Origin: JACVRW01 sp963835705
GTDB lineage: Bacteria; Actinomycetota; Thermoleophilia; Solirubrobacterales; Thermoleophilaceae
Direction: 5' to 3'
Length of the DNA stretch: 64,000 nucleotides
NCBI GenBank assembly: GCA_963835705.1
Contig: CAWIGR010000005.1
Span: 1 to 64,000 of the forward strand
In this document: positions 34,525 through 41,398 of the stretch, piece after piece
How the letters are laid out: each line of letters begins with the position of its first letter
Position numbering within the stretch: position 1 is the stretch's first letter
The notes under the pieces: generated by a model
The model's database searches: none
What the model saw: the letters and a program-made list of their open reading frames with translations, nothing else
What the model was told of the DNA's origin: nothing
Program-made: the position numbers and the translations under genes

Positions 34525-35355
34525 CTAGCGCGTGCGGATCTCTCCCGTGCGGCCATAGAGCACCCGGTCGTCCGGCGGGTCGGTGGCGACCAAGAGCCCC
34601 ACCAGCACGAGCGCCGCAACGACGAGAGCGGCCGCGAACCGGAGCGCGTCGGTGCGGACTTTCGCCCGCCGGGCCCGCCGCCGCGCGTCGAGCTCGGCCG
34701 GGCCGAGCAGCTCGGCAACCACCGGCTCGGAAAGCCCGAGCTCGTGCTCGCGGCACCAGCGCAGCACCGCGTCCAATCCCTCGGCCTCCACGACCGGCAC
34801 GTGGTAGGCCTGGCCGAGCCGGTGCAGGAGCTCGGCGTTGCGCCCGGGCGCCAGAAACAGCGCGTAGGGCCGGGCCCGCTCCGCTCGGAAGCCGTCCTCG
34901 TGGACCTCGATCGCGCCGCGGGCTTCGACGATGCCGGGCACCTCGCGCCGCCGGGCAAGGATCCGCCGCGCCGACCACGGGCGCGGATGCCACGCATGGA
35001 CGCCGCAGCTGCACTCCGGGGCGGGTGCGCTGTGTCCCTCTGCGCCTGGGCACGAGGCCTCGAGCCAGGCGCCGCCGGCGGGCCAAGGCGCGGCGTCCCG
35101 GTAGGCCCCGGCCAGCCGCTCGTCCGGGCGCTCGCCGCCGACGGACCATGTGCGCAGGCCGTAGACCGGGGTGGCGACGAGCGGCGCGCCGCTCATCCGG
35201 GTCTCGCGGGCTCGGGCTTGGGCTTGGGCTCCCGGGCGGGGGAGGGCGGCTCCCGGGCGGGCTTCGGGTTCGGGCGGCGGCAAGGGCACGGGCGGCGGCA
35301 CCGGGGACTCGCTCGGCTCCGAGATGATCCGCCTCGAAGGACCGTCCACACCCAT
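34525..35355 (-). CDS. Conserved hypothetical protein with Cys-rich motif and C-terminal membrane anchor
   Basis: The 276-residue reading frame has a Pro-rich N-terminal 50 residues, then PVYGLRTWSV, a Cys cluster PECSCGVHAWHP, REVPGIVEARGAIEV, and a single transmembrane helix (AAALVVAALVLVGLLVA) followed by a short tail. An internal ATG at 35196 (MSGAPLVATPVYGL) may be the true start because conservation seems to begin there. I do not recognise the family. It is flanked by an aldo/keto reductase and a divergent TetR gene. Confidence 0.6.
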   Translation of the reverse strand: MGVDGPSRRIISEPSESPVPPPVPLPPPEPEARPGAALPRPGAQAQARARETRMSGAPLVATPVYGLRTWSVGGERPDERLAGAYRDAAPWPAGGAWLEASCPGAEGHSAPAPECSCGVHAWHPRPWSARRILARRREVPGIVEARGAIEVHEDGFRAERARPYALFLAPGRNAELLHRLGQAYHVPVVEAEGLDAVLRWCREHELGLSEPVVAELLGPAELDARRRARRAKVRTDALRFAAALVVAALVLVGLLVATDPPDDRVLYGRTGEIRTR

Positions 35356-35421
35356 ACGACAAATGATGACATCGCGAAGCGAGCGCTCTGGCTGGCTGGC
35401 CAGTTACCATCCCGAACGGGG

Positions 35422-36030
35422 ATGGAAGCTTCTGTAGCCGCGCCGCGGCGACTAGACGGCGACAAGGCCCAGCGCATCATCGAGGCCATGCGCTCGAGCG
35501 TGGGCACGCGCGGGGCGGCCGGGTCGACGTTCGACCACGTCGCGCGCGAGGCCGGCGTGTCGCGCGGGCTGCTGCACTACTACTTCGGCTCCAAGGAGCA
35601 GCTGCTCATCGAGGTCGTGCGCCACGACTGCGAGGCGCGCATCGAGGCGCTCGACGAGCGCATCGCGCGGGCCCGGACCGTGGACGAGATCGTGGAGGCG
35701 CTGGTGGCCAGCCTGCAGGAGTTCATCGAGGGCGAGCCCAGCAGCCAGGCCGTGATCTACGAGATGCTCTCCGCCTCGCGCCGCTCCGAGGACATCCGCA
35801 CCGAGCTGGCCGAGCTGTACCGGCGCTGGCGCGCCCACCTCGCCGAGTCGCTGCGGGCAAAGGAGCGCGAGGGCGTCGTGCGGCTGAAGGGCGACCCCGA
35901 GTCGGTCGCCTCGATGCTGTTCGCGCTCGGCGACGGCTTCGGCATCCAGGTGGTGTCGGACCCGGACTGGGACCGGGACTCCGCCTTCGGCCTGGGCCTG
36001 ATGATCGCCCGCGGCCTGCTCGGCCCCTAG
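35422..36030 (+). CDS. TetR-family transcriptional regulator
   Basis: This 202-residue protein has an N-terminal HTH, FDHVAREAGVSRGLLHYYFG followed by SKEQLL, and a helical ligand domain typical of TetR. It probably represses its own gene and the divergent hypothetical gene. A TACCAT -10-like box lies 11 nt before the ATG, and a CTGGCCAG palindrome just upstream could be operator sequence. The ligand is unknown. Confidence 0.88.
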   Translation: MEASVAAPRRLDGDKAQRIIEAMRSSVGTRGAAGSTFDHVAREAGVSRGLLHYYFGSKEQLLIEVVRHDCEARIEALDERIARARTVDEIVEALVASLQEFIEGEPSSQAVIYEMLSASRRSEDIRTELAELYRRWRAHLAESLRAKEREGVVRLKGDPESVASMLFALGDGFGIQVVSDPDWDRDSAFGLGLMIARGLLGP

Positions 36031-36046
36031 CGCCTCCGCGCGGGCT

Positions 36047-36052
36047 TAGGCT
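36047..36052 (+). promoter_or_regulatory. -10 box of the FMN-binding protein gene (leaderless type)
   Basis: TAGGCT lies 8 nt before the ATG at 36061, within a GGGCTTAGGCTTCG context. Confidence 0.45.
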
Positions 36053-36060
36053 TCGCGGCC

Positions 36061-36465
36061 ATGGAGCCGCTGCCGCGCTGGGAGCGAGGGACGCCCGCCG
36101 TTCTGTGCGTCGCGGGCCCGCACCCGATCCCGGTCACCGCGTTTCTCCGTGCGGGCGACGACCGGGTGCTGCTCGCGATCGGACGGAAGCGGGAGACGCT
36201 GCGCCGCCTGCGCGAGGACCCGGCCGTGGCGCTTCTCCTCATGGGCGCCGGGCTTGCCTTCACGGCCCACGGCCGCGCCCGCGTGATCGCCGAGCGGCTC
36301 GAGGTCACCGACACGGTGGTGGCCGTGGAGGTCGTGGTGGAGCGCGTTCAGAACCACCTCGCCGACGGGCGCACGGAGATGCTCGACGGCCCCCGGTGGC
36401 GCTGGTGCGCCGACGAGCACGGCGAGGCCGAGGACGCGATCCTGGCCGAGCTCGAGAGCCTCTAA
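36061..36465 (+). CDS. Pyridoxamine 5'-phosphate oxidase-like FMN/F420-binding protein
   Basis: The 134-residue protein follows the split-barrel pattern: an early strand PAVLCVAGPHPIPVTAF, then KRETLRRLREDPAVALLLMG and TAHGRARVIAE. This is the usual order in PNPOx-like flavin or F420 oxidoreductases of actinobacteria. Neither substrate nor cofactor can be assigned by eye. Its stop overlaps the stop of the convergent glycyl-tRNA synthetase gene by 4 nt. Confidence 0.7.
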   Translation: MEPLPRWERGTPAVLCVAGPHPIPVTAFLRAGDDRVLLAIGRKRETLRRLREDPAVALLLMGAGLAFTAHGRARVIAERLEVTDTVVAVEVVVERVQNHLADGRTEMLDGPRWRWCADEHGEAEDAILAELESL

Positions 36466-37817
36466 CCCAAGGCCAGGCGCCGTTCGAGCTCGTCGCCGAG
36501 CTCCGCGATCGGAACGCGCTCCTGCTCGAGCGTGTCGCGGTCGCGCAGGGTGACCGTGGAGTCCTCCGTGGACTGGCCGTCGACCGTCACCCCGAACGGC
36601 GTGCCGATCTCGTCCTGGCGCCGGTAGCGCTTGCCGATCGAGCCGCCGGCGTCGTACTCGGACGGCAGGCGGCCGCGGAGGCCCTCGTAGATCTCGCGCG
36701 CCAGCTCCGGCATCCCCGCCTTGTTCACGAGCGGGAGCACGGCCACCTTGACCGGGGCCATGGAGGGCTGGAGGCGCAGCACGGTGCGGCGCTCGCCGCC
36801 GATCTCGTCCTCGTCGTAGGCGTCGCACAGGAGCGCCAGCACCGTTCGCCCCACCCCGGCGGCGGGCTCCACGACGTGCGGCACGTAGCGGTCTCCCGTC
36901 GCGGTGTCCACGTACTCGAGCTTCTGGCCGGAGAACTCGGCGTGCTGGGTCAGGTCGAAGTCGCCGCGGTTGGCGATCCCCTCGAGCTCGGACCAGCCGA
37001 TCGGGTAGAGGTACTCGATGTCGCTGGTCGCAGAGGAGTAGTGCGACAGCTCGTCGGGGCCGTGCGGGCGCAGCCGCAGCTTCTCGCGGTCGATCCCCAG
37101 CGACACGTACCACTCGAGCCGCTGCTCCATCCAGTGCTCGTGCCAGCGCTCGGCGTCGTCTGGCGGCACGAAGAACTCCATCTCCATCTGCTCGAACTCG
37201 AGCGTGCGGAAGATGAAGTTGCCCGGGGTGATCTCGTTGCGGAACGACTTGCCGACCTGGGCGATCCCGAACGGCGGCTTGCGGCGCGCGTACTGAAGCG
37301 TCGTCCTGAAGTCGAGGAAGATGCCCTGCGCGGTCTCCGGGCGCAGGAAGACGGTCGAGCCCGCCTCCTTCACAGGCCCGATCGTCGTCTCGAACATCAG
37401 GTTGAACTCGCGCGGGTCCGTGAGCTCGCAGTCCCTGTGGTCGCCCGGCAGCTTCGACGGGGCGCGCCCGCAGCGCACGTCCGGGTGCTCGGCCGTGCCC
37501 GCGCGGGCCTCCTCGATGTGGTCGGCGCGGAAGCGGAGCTTGCAGGCCTTGCAGTCCACGAGCGGGTCGGTGAAGCCCGCGAGGTGCCCCGACGCCTCCC
37601 ACGTGCGGGGGTGCTGGATGATGGCCGAGTCGAGCGCCACCACGTCGTCGCGCTCCTGGATCATCGCCTTCCACCAGGCGTTCACGACGTTGTTCTTCAG
37701 CAGCACGCCGTAGTGCCCGTAGTCGTAGGTGTTGGCGATGCCGCCGTAGATCTCCGAGGCCGGGAAGATGAGCCCGCGGCGCTTGCAAAGAGCGACAATC
37801 CTGTCCATGGTCACCAT
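36462..37817 (-). CDS. glyQS: Glycyl-tRNA synthetase, dimeric class II type
   Basis: The 451-residue enzyme begins MVTMDRIVALCKRRGLIFPA and shows class II motifs: NTYDYGHYGVLLKNN, FRNEITPGNFIFRTLEFEQM (motif 2) and GVGRTVLALL (motif 3). A Cys/His metal-binding insert (CKACKLRF) is present. It is the alpha2 form found in actinobacteria, not the alpha2-beta2 form. The ATG at 37817 is preferred over an upstream GTG because a TAGGGT box lies 10 nt before it. It converges with the FMN-protein gene with overlapping stops. Confidence 0.95.
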   Translation of the reverse strand: MVTMDRIVALCKRRGLIFPASEIYGGIANTYDYGHYGVLLKNNVVNAWWKAMIQERDDVVALDSAIIQHPRTWEASGHLAGFTDPLVDCKACKLRFRADHIEEARAGTAEHPDVRCGRAPSKLPGDHRDCELTDPREFNLMFETTIGPVKEAGSTVFLRPETAQGIFLDFRTTLQYARRKPPFGIAQVGKSFRNEITPGNFIFRTLEFEQMEMEFFVPPDDAERWHEHWMEQRLEWYVSLGIDREKLRLRPHGPDELSHYSSATSDIEYLYPIGWSELEGIANRGDFDLTQHAEFSGQKLEYVDTATGDRYVPHVVEPAAGVGRTVLALLCDAYDEDEIGGERRTVLRLQPSMAPVKVAVLPLVNKAGMPELAREIYEGLRGRLPSEYDAGGSIGKRYRRQDEIGTPFGVTVDGQSTEDSTVTLRDRDTLEQERVPIAELGDELERRLALG

Positions 37818-37827
37818 GCCGAGCCGC

Positions 37828-37833
37828 ACCCTA
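37828..37833 (-). promoter_or_regulatory. -10 box of glyQS (leaderless type)
   Basis: On the minus strand TAGGGT lies 10 nt before the ATG at 37817. Confidence 0.4.
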
Positions 37834-37863
37834 CTCACCGCATTGGGCTAGCGTGCGGTGGCG

Positions 37864-37977
37864 ATGGGGACGGCCCTGCGCCCGATCAGCCACCTCACCG
37901 CGTGGCTCGTGTGGCACGCGATGCGCGTCTCGCTGCTCGACGACCTGGAGCAGCCGCGCCCTCCTCACAGCGCCTGA
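37864..37977 (+). CDS. Possible 37-residue leaderless small protein
   Basis: Between glyQS and the zinc-ribbon gene an ATG opens a frame reading MGTALRPISHLTAWLVWHAM, then RVSLLDDLEQPRPPHSA and a TGA. A TAGCGT box (37849-37854) sits 9 nt before the ATG, matching the leaderless pattern of the window. The middle is an amphipathic or membrane-seeking helix with several Trp and His. There is no homologue I can name, and the evidence is only the promoter spacing and codon bias. Confidence 0.35.
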   Translation: MGTALRPISHLTAWLVWHAMRVSLLDDLEQPRPPHSA

Positions 37978-37985
37978 GGGCTCGC

Positions 37986-38012
37986 TTGGCACTCCTATAC
38001 TGAGAGTGCCAT
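37986..38012 (+). promoter_or_regulatory. CIRCE-like operator (HrcA) overlapping the -10 box and start codon
   Basis: TTGGCACTC-N9-GAGTGCCAT is a 7-bp perfect core dyad (GGCACTC/GAGTGCC) with the 9-nt spacer of the CIRCE element, and matches the GGCACTC-N9-GAGTGCC form seen in actinobacteria. The spacer contains TATACT (37996-38001), a good -10 box 9 nt before the ATG at 38011. HrcA bound here would block RNA polymerase directly. Confidence 0.75.
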
Positions 38013-38322
38013 GCCCATCTACGAGTACCGCTGCGACCAGGGCCACACCTTCGAGGTGATGCAGCGGATGACGGACGACCCGCTCACGAGCTGCTCGACC
38101 TGCGAGTCGCCGGTGCAGCGCGTTTTCCACCCGGTGGCGGTGCACTTCAAGGGCTCGGGCTTCTACAGCACCGACTACGGCAAGAAGGGCGCCGGGTCCT
38201 CCTCATCGGAGTCGGGCTCGGGCGCCAAGTCCGAGTCCGGGTCCAAGGGCGAGTCGAAGGACTCCTCCTCATCGCCGAAGGACTCGAAGACCTCCTCCTC
38301 GTCCTCGTCGTCCTCCGACTAA
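38011..38322 (+). CDS. FmdB-family zinc-ribbon protein, Ruc-like (Rv0991c) chaperone with disordered tail
   Basis: The 103-residue protein has an N-terminal zinc ribbon (MPIYEYRCDQGHTFE and SCSTCESPVQRVF, three Cys plus His/Cys ligands) and a C-terminal half that is almost all Ser, Lys, Gly and Asp, ending in a run of Ser. This architecture matches the mycobacterial protein Rv0991c (Ruc), a redox-regulated chaperone under HrcA control. The CIRCE-like site at its start agrees with that. Its stop overlaps by 4 nt the stop of the convergent LCP gene. It is leaderless or nearly so. Confidence 0.82.
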   Translation: MPIYEYRCDQGHTFEVMQRMTDDPLTSCSTCESPVQRVFHPVAVHFKGSGFYSTDYGKKGAGSSSSESGSGAKSESGSKGESKDSSSSPKDSKTSSSSSSSSD

Positions 38323-39395
38323 CTGCCGTTCAGCAGCTTGTCGACCGCGTCGCGCTTGGCGCCGTCCGAGACGAACAGGTTGCTCCCGTTGACGCAGCAG
38401 CCGGCCTCGAGCACCTGGGTCTCGTCCGAGTTGCCCGTAGCCATGTCCGCGAACAGGGCCATGAGCGCGGGACCCCTCATGTCGGTCTTGAGCGCCTGGG
38501 GCGCGCGCCAGCCGATCAGCGGCAGGCGGAGGAAGGCGCTGGGCGAGGTGGCCGCGTCGCCCATCGCGCGCAGCACCTCCTGCTGACGGGCGGCGCGGGC
38601 GCGGTCGTCCTCGGCCGGGGCGCACGGGTTCTTTCGCACCCGGGCGAAGCCGAGCGCCCGCGTCCCGTCCAGCTCCTGCTCGCCCTTACGCAGGCGGAAG
38701 CCCTCCCAGAAGTTGTCGAAGGGCGGCGCGCAGATCCGGGTCTTGTTCTGCACGGTCACGCCGCCGAGCGCGTCGATCAGCTCCGGGAAGGCCTCGAAGT
38801 CGACCTCGACCAGGTGGTTGATCTCGAGCCCGTTGCCGAGGAAGCCCTCGACCGTCTCGATCGTCAGCGCCGGGCCGCCCAGCGCGTAGGCGGCGTTGAC
38901 CTTGTTCGTCCCGTGGCCGGGGACCTCGACCTCGATGTCCCGCGGTATCGAGAGCTTGCGGATGCTGCCGAGCGCGGCGTGGACGAGCATGATCGAGTCC
39001 GCCCGCGAGGGCCCGCTCTGGCTCTCGTCGATCGACTCGCCGGTGCGCGCGTCGGAGCCGAGCACGAGGATGGTGCTGCCGGTCAGGAGGTTGCCGTCGT
39101 CCGACAGCGCGCGCTCGGCCTCGGGCGATACGCCGTCTTGGAGCTGGGCGCTGATCAGGAACAGGACCGCCGACAGGAGGATCCAGCCGAGCAGGGCGAG
39201 GGCGATCCACTTGAGCACCCGCCCGGGGGTGATCCCGCCCCGCTCGCGGGGGGCTGAGGGCTCCTCGTTTCGGGCACGGCTGAGCCGGCGCTTCAGGGCG
39301 TCCAGATCGGTGCCGCCGGTGAGGCGCTGCAGGGGCCGCTTCCGGGAGCGGTAGACCTTGTAGTCCGGGGGGCCGCCCGGATTGGGGTCGCTCAC
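38319..39395 (-). CDS. LytR-CpsA-Psr (LCP) family cell-wall glycopolymer ligase
   Basis: The protein has a cytoplasmic N-terminus of about 70 residues, one membrane helix (WIALALLGWILLSAVLFLIS) and an extracellular LCP domain with LVLGSDARTG, SRADSIMLVH, LSIPRDIEVEVPG and ELIDALGGV. These include the Arg and Asp residues that hold the polyprenyl-phosphate substrate. It attaches teichoic-acid-like or arabinogalactan-like polymers to peptidoglycan. GTG at 39395 (VSDPNPGGPPDYK) is preferred to an upstream TTG because a TATACA box lies 7 nt before it. About 358 residues. Confidence 0.87.
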   Translation of the reverse strand: MSDPNPGGPPDYKVYRSRKRPLQRLTGGTDLDALKRRLSRARNEEPSAPRERGGITPGRVLKWIALALLGWILLSAVLFLISAQLQDGVSPEAERALSDDGNLLTGSTILVLGSDARTGESIDESQSGPSRADSIMLVHAALGSIRKLSIPRDIEVEVPGHGTNKVNAAYALGGPALTIETVEGFLGNGLEINHLVEVDFEAFPELIDALGGVTVQNKTRICAPPFDNFWEGFRLRKGEQELDGTRALGFARVRKNPCAPAEDDRARAARQQEVLRAMGDAATSPSAFLRLPLIGWRAPQALKTDMRGPALMALFADMATGNSDETQVLEAGCCVNGSNLFVSDGAKRDAVDKLLNGS

Positions 39396-39402
39396 ACCCC
39401 TC

Positions 39403-39410
39403 TGTATATC
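39403..39410. promoter_or_regulatory. Shared AT-rich -10 region between the LCP gene and the ROK gene
   Basis: TGTATATC is the only AT-rich patch in the 23-nt gap between the divergent start codons. Read on the minus strand it gives TATACA 7 nt before the LCP GTG; read on the plus strand it gives TATATC 8 nt before the ROK ATG. Both genes would be leaderless from a single bidirectional core. Confidence 0.45.
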
Positions 39411-39418
39411 GTCCGGCA

Positions 39419-40387
39419 ATGCCGCCAAGGCGCGTTATCGGGATCGACGCGGGGGGCACGAAGCTCCTGGGGGGCGTCGTGGACGAGGGTCTCGTGGTGC
39501 ACCATCGGGTCCACCGGCTGTGGCGTGGCGGCGACCGGGCGGAGACGCTCGACATCTTCGTGGAGGCCGTCGAGGAGGTGCGCGCGGCGGCCCCGGACGT
39601 GGAGGCCGTGGGGTTCGGGATCCCCGCCCTTGTGGAGTGGGATCGGGGTGTCTCGCGCTGGTCCACGCACCTGCCGCTGGCCGACGTGCCGTTCCGGGAT
39701 CTGATGATCGAGCGGCTCGGGCTGCCCGTGGTGGTGGACAACGACGCCAACGCGGCCCTGCTCGCCGAGGCACGCTTCGGGGCGGCGCGCGACTGCTCGC
39801 ATGCCGTGCTGGTGGCGCTCGGCACGGGAATCGGGAGCGGCCTGCTGCTCGACGGGCGGATCTACCGCGGCTCGCGGGGATTGGGCGCGGAGATCGGGCA
39901 CACGGTGGTGGACCTGCACGGCCCGGACTGCCAGGGCGCGTGCCCGGGGCGCGGCTGCCTGGAGGTGATGGCCTCGGGTACTGCGATCGGGCGCGAGGGG
40001 CTGGCGGCGGCCCAGCGGACGCCCTCGTCGGCGCTGGGGCAGCGGCTCGCGGCCGGGCGGGAGATCACGGGCGGAATCGTCACCGAGCTGGCGCACGACG
40101 GCGACGAGGCGGCGCGGTCGGTGCTCGCCGAGATCGGGCGCCGGCTCGGCTACGGGCTGGTGGGCGTGGTGAACGTGTTCAACCCGGAGGTGATCGTGAT
40201 CGGCGGCGGGGCGATCGCCGCCGGCGAGCTGCTGCTGGAGCCGGCTCGCTCCGTTGTTCATGAGCGTGCGCTGCCCCCCGCCCGGGAGGCGGTCCGAATC
40301 GTGCCGGCCCACTACGGCGACGAGTCCGGGATGCTGGGCGCGGCGCTGCTGGCGCTGGATTCGCTGATCCCGGCGTCGGCGTCGTGA
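39419..40387 (+). CDS. ROK-family sugar kinase (glucokinase-like)
   Basis: The 322-residue protein starts with the phosphate-binding loop VIGIDAGGTKLLGGVV and contains the ROK motif region VVDNDANAALLAEARFGAAR, LGTGIGSGLLLDGRIYRG and the zinc-binding Cys cluster CQGACPGRGCLE. It most resembles actinobacterial glucokinases using ATP or polyphosphate. The gene is followed without a gap by a vestigial copy of the rsmI start and then rsmI. Confidence 0.88.
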   Translation: MPPRRVIGIDAGGTKLLGGVVDEGLVVHHRVHRLWRGGDRAETLDIFVEAVEEVRAAAPDVEAVGFGIPALVEWDRGVSRWSTHLPLADVPFRDLMIERLGLPVVVDNDANAALLAEARFGAARDCSHAVLVALGTGIGSGLLLDGRIYRGSRGLGAEIGHTVVDLHGPDCQGACPGRGCLEVMASGTAIGREGLAAAQRTPSSALGQRLAAGREITGGIVTELAHDGDEAARSVLAEIGRRLGYGLVGVVNVFNPEVIVIGGGAIAAGELLLEPARSVVHERALPPAREAVRIVPAHYGDESGMLGAALLALDSLIPASAS

Positions 40388-40443
40388 GCGGGCGCTTCGT
40401 CCCGCGCCCGACGCCGATCGGGTTTGTCGAGGCCGCGTCGTGA
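40384..40443 (+). other. Vestigial duplicate of the rsmI 5' end, 19-codon coupled frame
   Basis: GTG at 40384 overlaps the ROK stop and reads VSGRFVPRPTPIGFVEAAS before a TGA that overlaps the rsmI GTG. It copies the rsmI start (VSGRLVVCPTPIGNLEDV) at a spacing of 56 nt, so the copies are in different frames. It may keep ribosomes coupled from the ROK gene to rsmI. Confidence 0.55.
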
Positions 40444-41264
40444 GCGGCCGCCTGGTCGTCTGTCCGACCCCGATCGGGAACCTGGAGGACGTGACGCTGC
40501 GCGTGCTCGCCGCGCTGCGAGAGGCGGACGTCGTGGCGTGCGAGGACACGCGCCGGACGCGCGTGCTGCTCGACCGCTACGGGGTGAAGGCCCGGCTGGT
40601 CTCGTACCACGAGCACAACGAGCGCGCCCGCGCCGGGGCGCTGGTCGAGCGGATGCTTTCGGGGGAGACCGTGGCCCTCGTGTCCGACGCGGGCATGCCG
40701 CTGGTGTCCGACCCGGGCTACGTGCTCGTGCAGGCCTGCGTGGCTGCCGGGCTGCCGGTCGAGGTGCTGCCGGGACCGTCCGCGGCGATCACCGCCCTGG
40801 TGGCGTCGGGCCTGCCCGCGGATTCATGGAGGTTCGGGGGATTTCTCCCGCGCAAGAAGGGCGAGCTGCGACGGGTGCTCGCCGAGCCGGGGGGGACGCT
40901 TGTGGCGTTCGAGTCGCCGCGGCGGGTGCCGGGGACGCTGGCGCTGCTGGCGTCGGTGGACCCGGGTCGCCCCGTGGCTGTCTGCCGTGAGCTGACGAAG
41001 GCACACGAGGAGGTCGTGCGGGGAAGCGCGGCCGAGCTGGCAGAGCGGTATGCGGAGTCGCCGCCGAGGGGGGAGGTGGTGCTGGTGCTGGGGGCCGCGG
41101 AGGGCTCCGAAGCCACGCCCGGCTCGCAAGAACCCGCGGGCCTGGAGGCCCTGCGCCGCCTGGTGGAGGCCGGCGCGAAGCCTCGGATCGCGGCGAGCGT
41201 CGTGGCGGAGCTGACCGGCGGGAAGGCCAACGACCTGTACCGGGCGCTGACTCGCGAGAGCTGA
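40440..41264 (+). CDS. rsmI: 16S rRNA (cytidine-2'-O)-methyltransferase RsmI
   Basis: This 274-residue tetrapyrrole-methylase-fold protein has the family motifs VVCPTPIGNLEDVTLR, EDTRRTRVLL, LVSDAGMPLVSDPG and GPSAAITALVASGLP with FGGFLPRKKGE. It methylates C1402 of 16S rRNA with RsmH, using S-adenosylmethionine. The GTG start is set by the N-terminal motif. It follows the ROK gene through a short coupled frame. Confidence 0.95.
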   Translation: MSGRLVVCPTPIGNLEDVTLRVLAALREADVVACEDTRRTRVLLDRYGVKARLVSYHEHNERARAGALVERMLSGETVALVSDAGMPLVSDPGYVLVQACVAAGLPVEVLPGPSAAITALVASGLPADSWRFGGFLPRKKGELRRVLAEPGGTLVAFESPRRVPGTLALLASVDPGRPVAVCRELTKAHEEVVRGSAAELAERYAESPPRGEVVLVLGAAEGSEATPGSQEPAGLEALRRLVEAGAKPRIAASVVAELTGGKANDLYRALTRES

Positions 41265-41307
41265 GCAGCGGCGCCATCGCGGCTCCGGCGTCTCAGTGCA
41301 ACAGCTC

Positions 41308-41345
41308 TGTGACGGTCTCTCACAACTCCCTCAATCACCGTCACA
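41308..41345. promoter_or_regulatory. Nested inverted repeats upstream of the M23 peptidase gene
   Basis: TGTGACGGT at 41308-41316 and ACCGTCACA at 41337-41345 are perfect 9-bp arms 20 nt apart. The left arm also forms TGTGA-N7-TCACA (41308-41324), close to the Crp/GlxR consensus TGTGA-N6-TCACA but with one extra base. The site lies 41-78 nt upstream of the -10 box, a normal place for an activator. Confidence 0.5.
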
Positions 41346-41385
41346 GGTAGCCACCCCGCCAATTCTCCGGCGGCCGTCCCCCTCG

Positions 41386-41391
41386 TACGGT
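41386..41391 (+). promoter_or_regulatory. -10 box of the M23 peptidase gene (leaderless type)
   Basis: TACGGT lies 7 nt before the ATG at 41399, leaving no leader for a riboswitch. Confidence 0.5.
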
Positions 41392-41398
41392 CGCCGCC

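Noticed and set aside
41265..41398. Cyclic di-AMP (ydaO-type) riboswitch upstream of the M23 peptidase
   Set aside because: A -10 box lies 7 nt before the ATG, leaving no leader, and conserved riboswitch blocks are not seen; the dyad is better explained as a protein-binding site.
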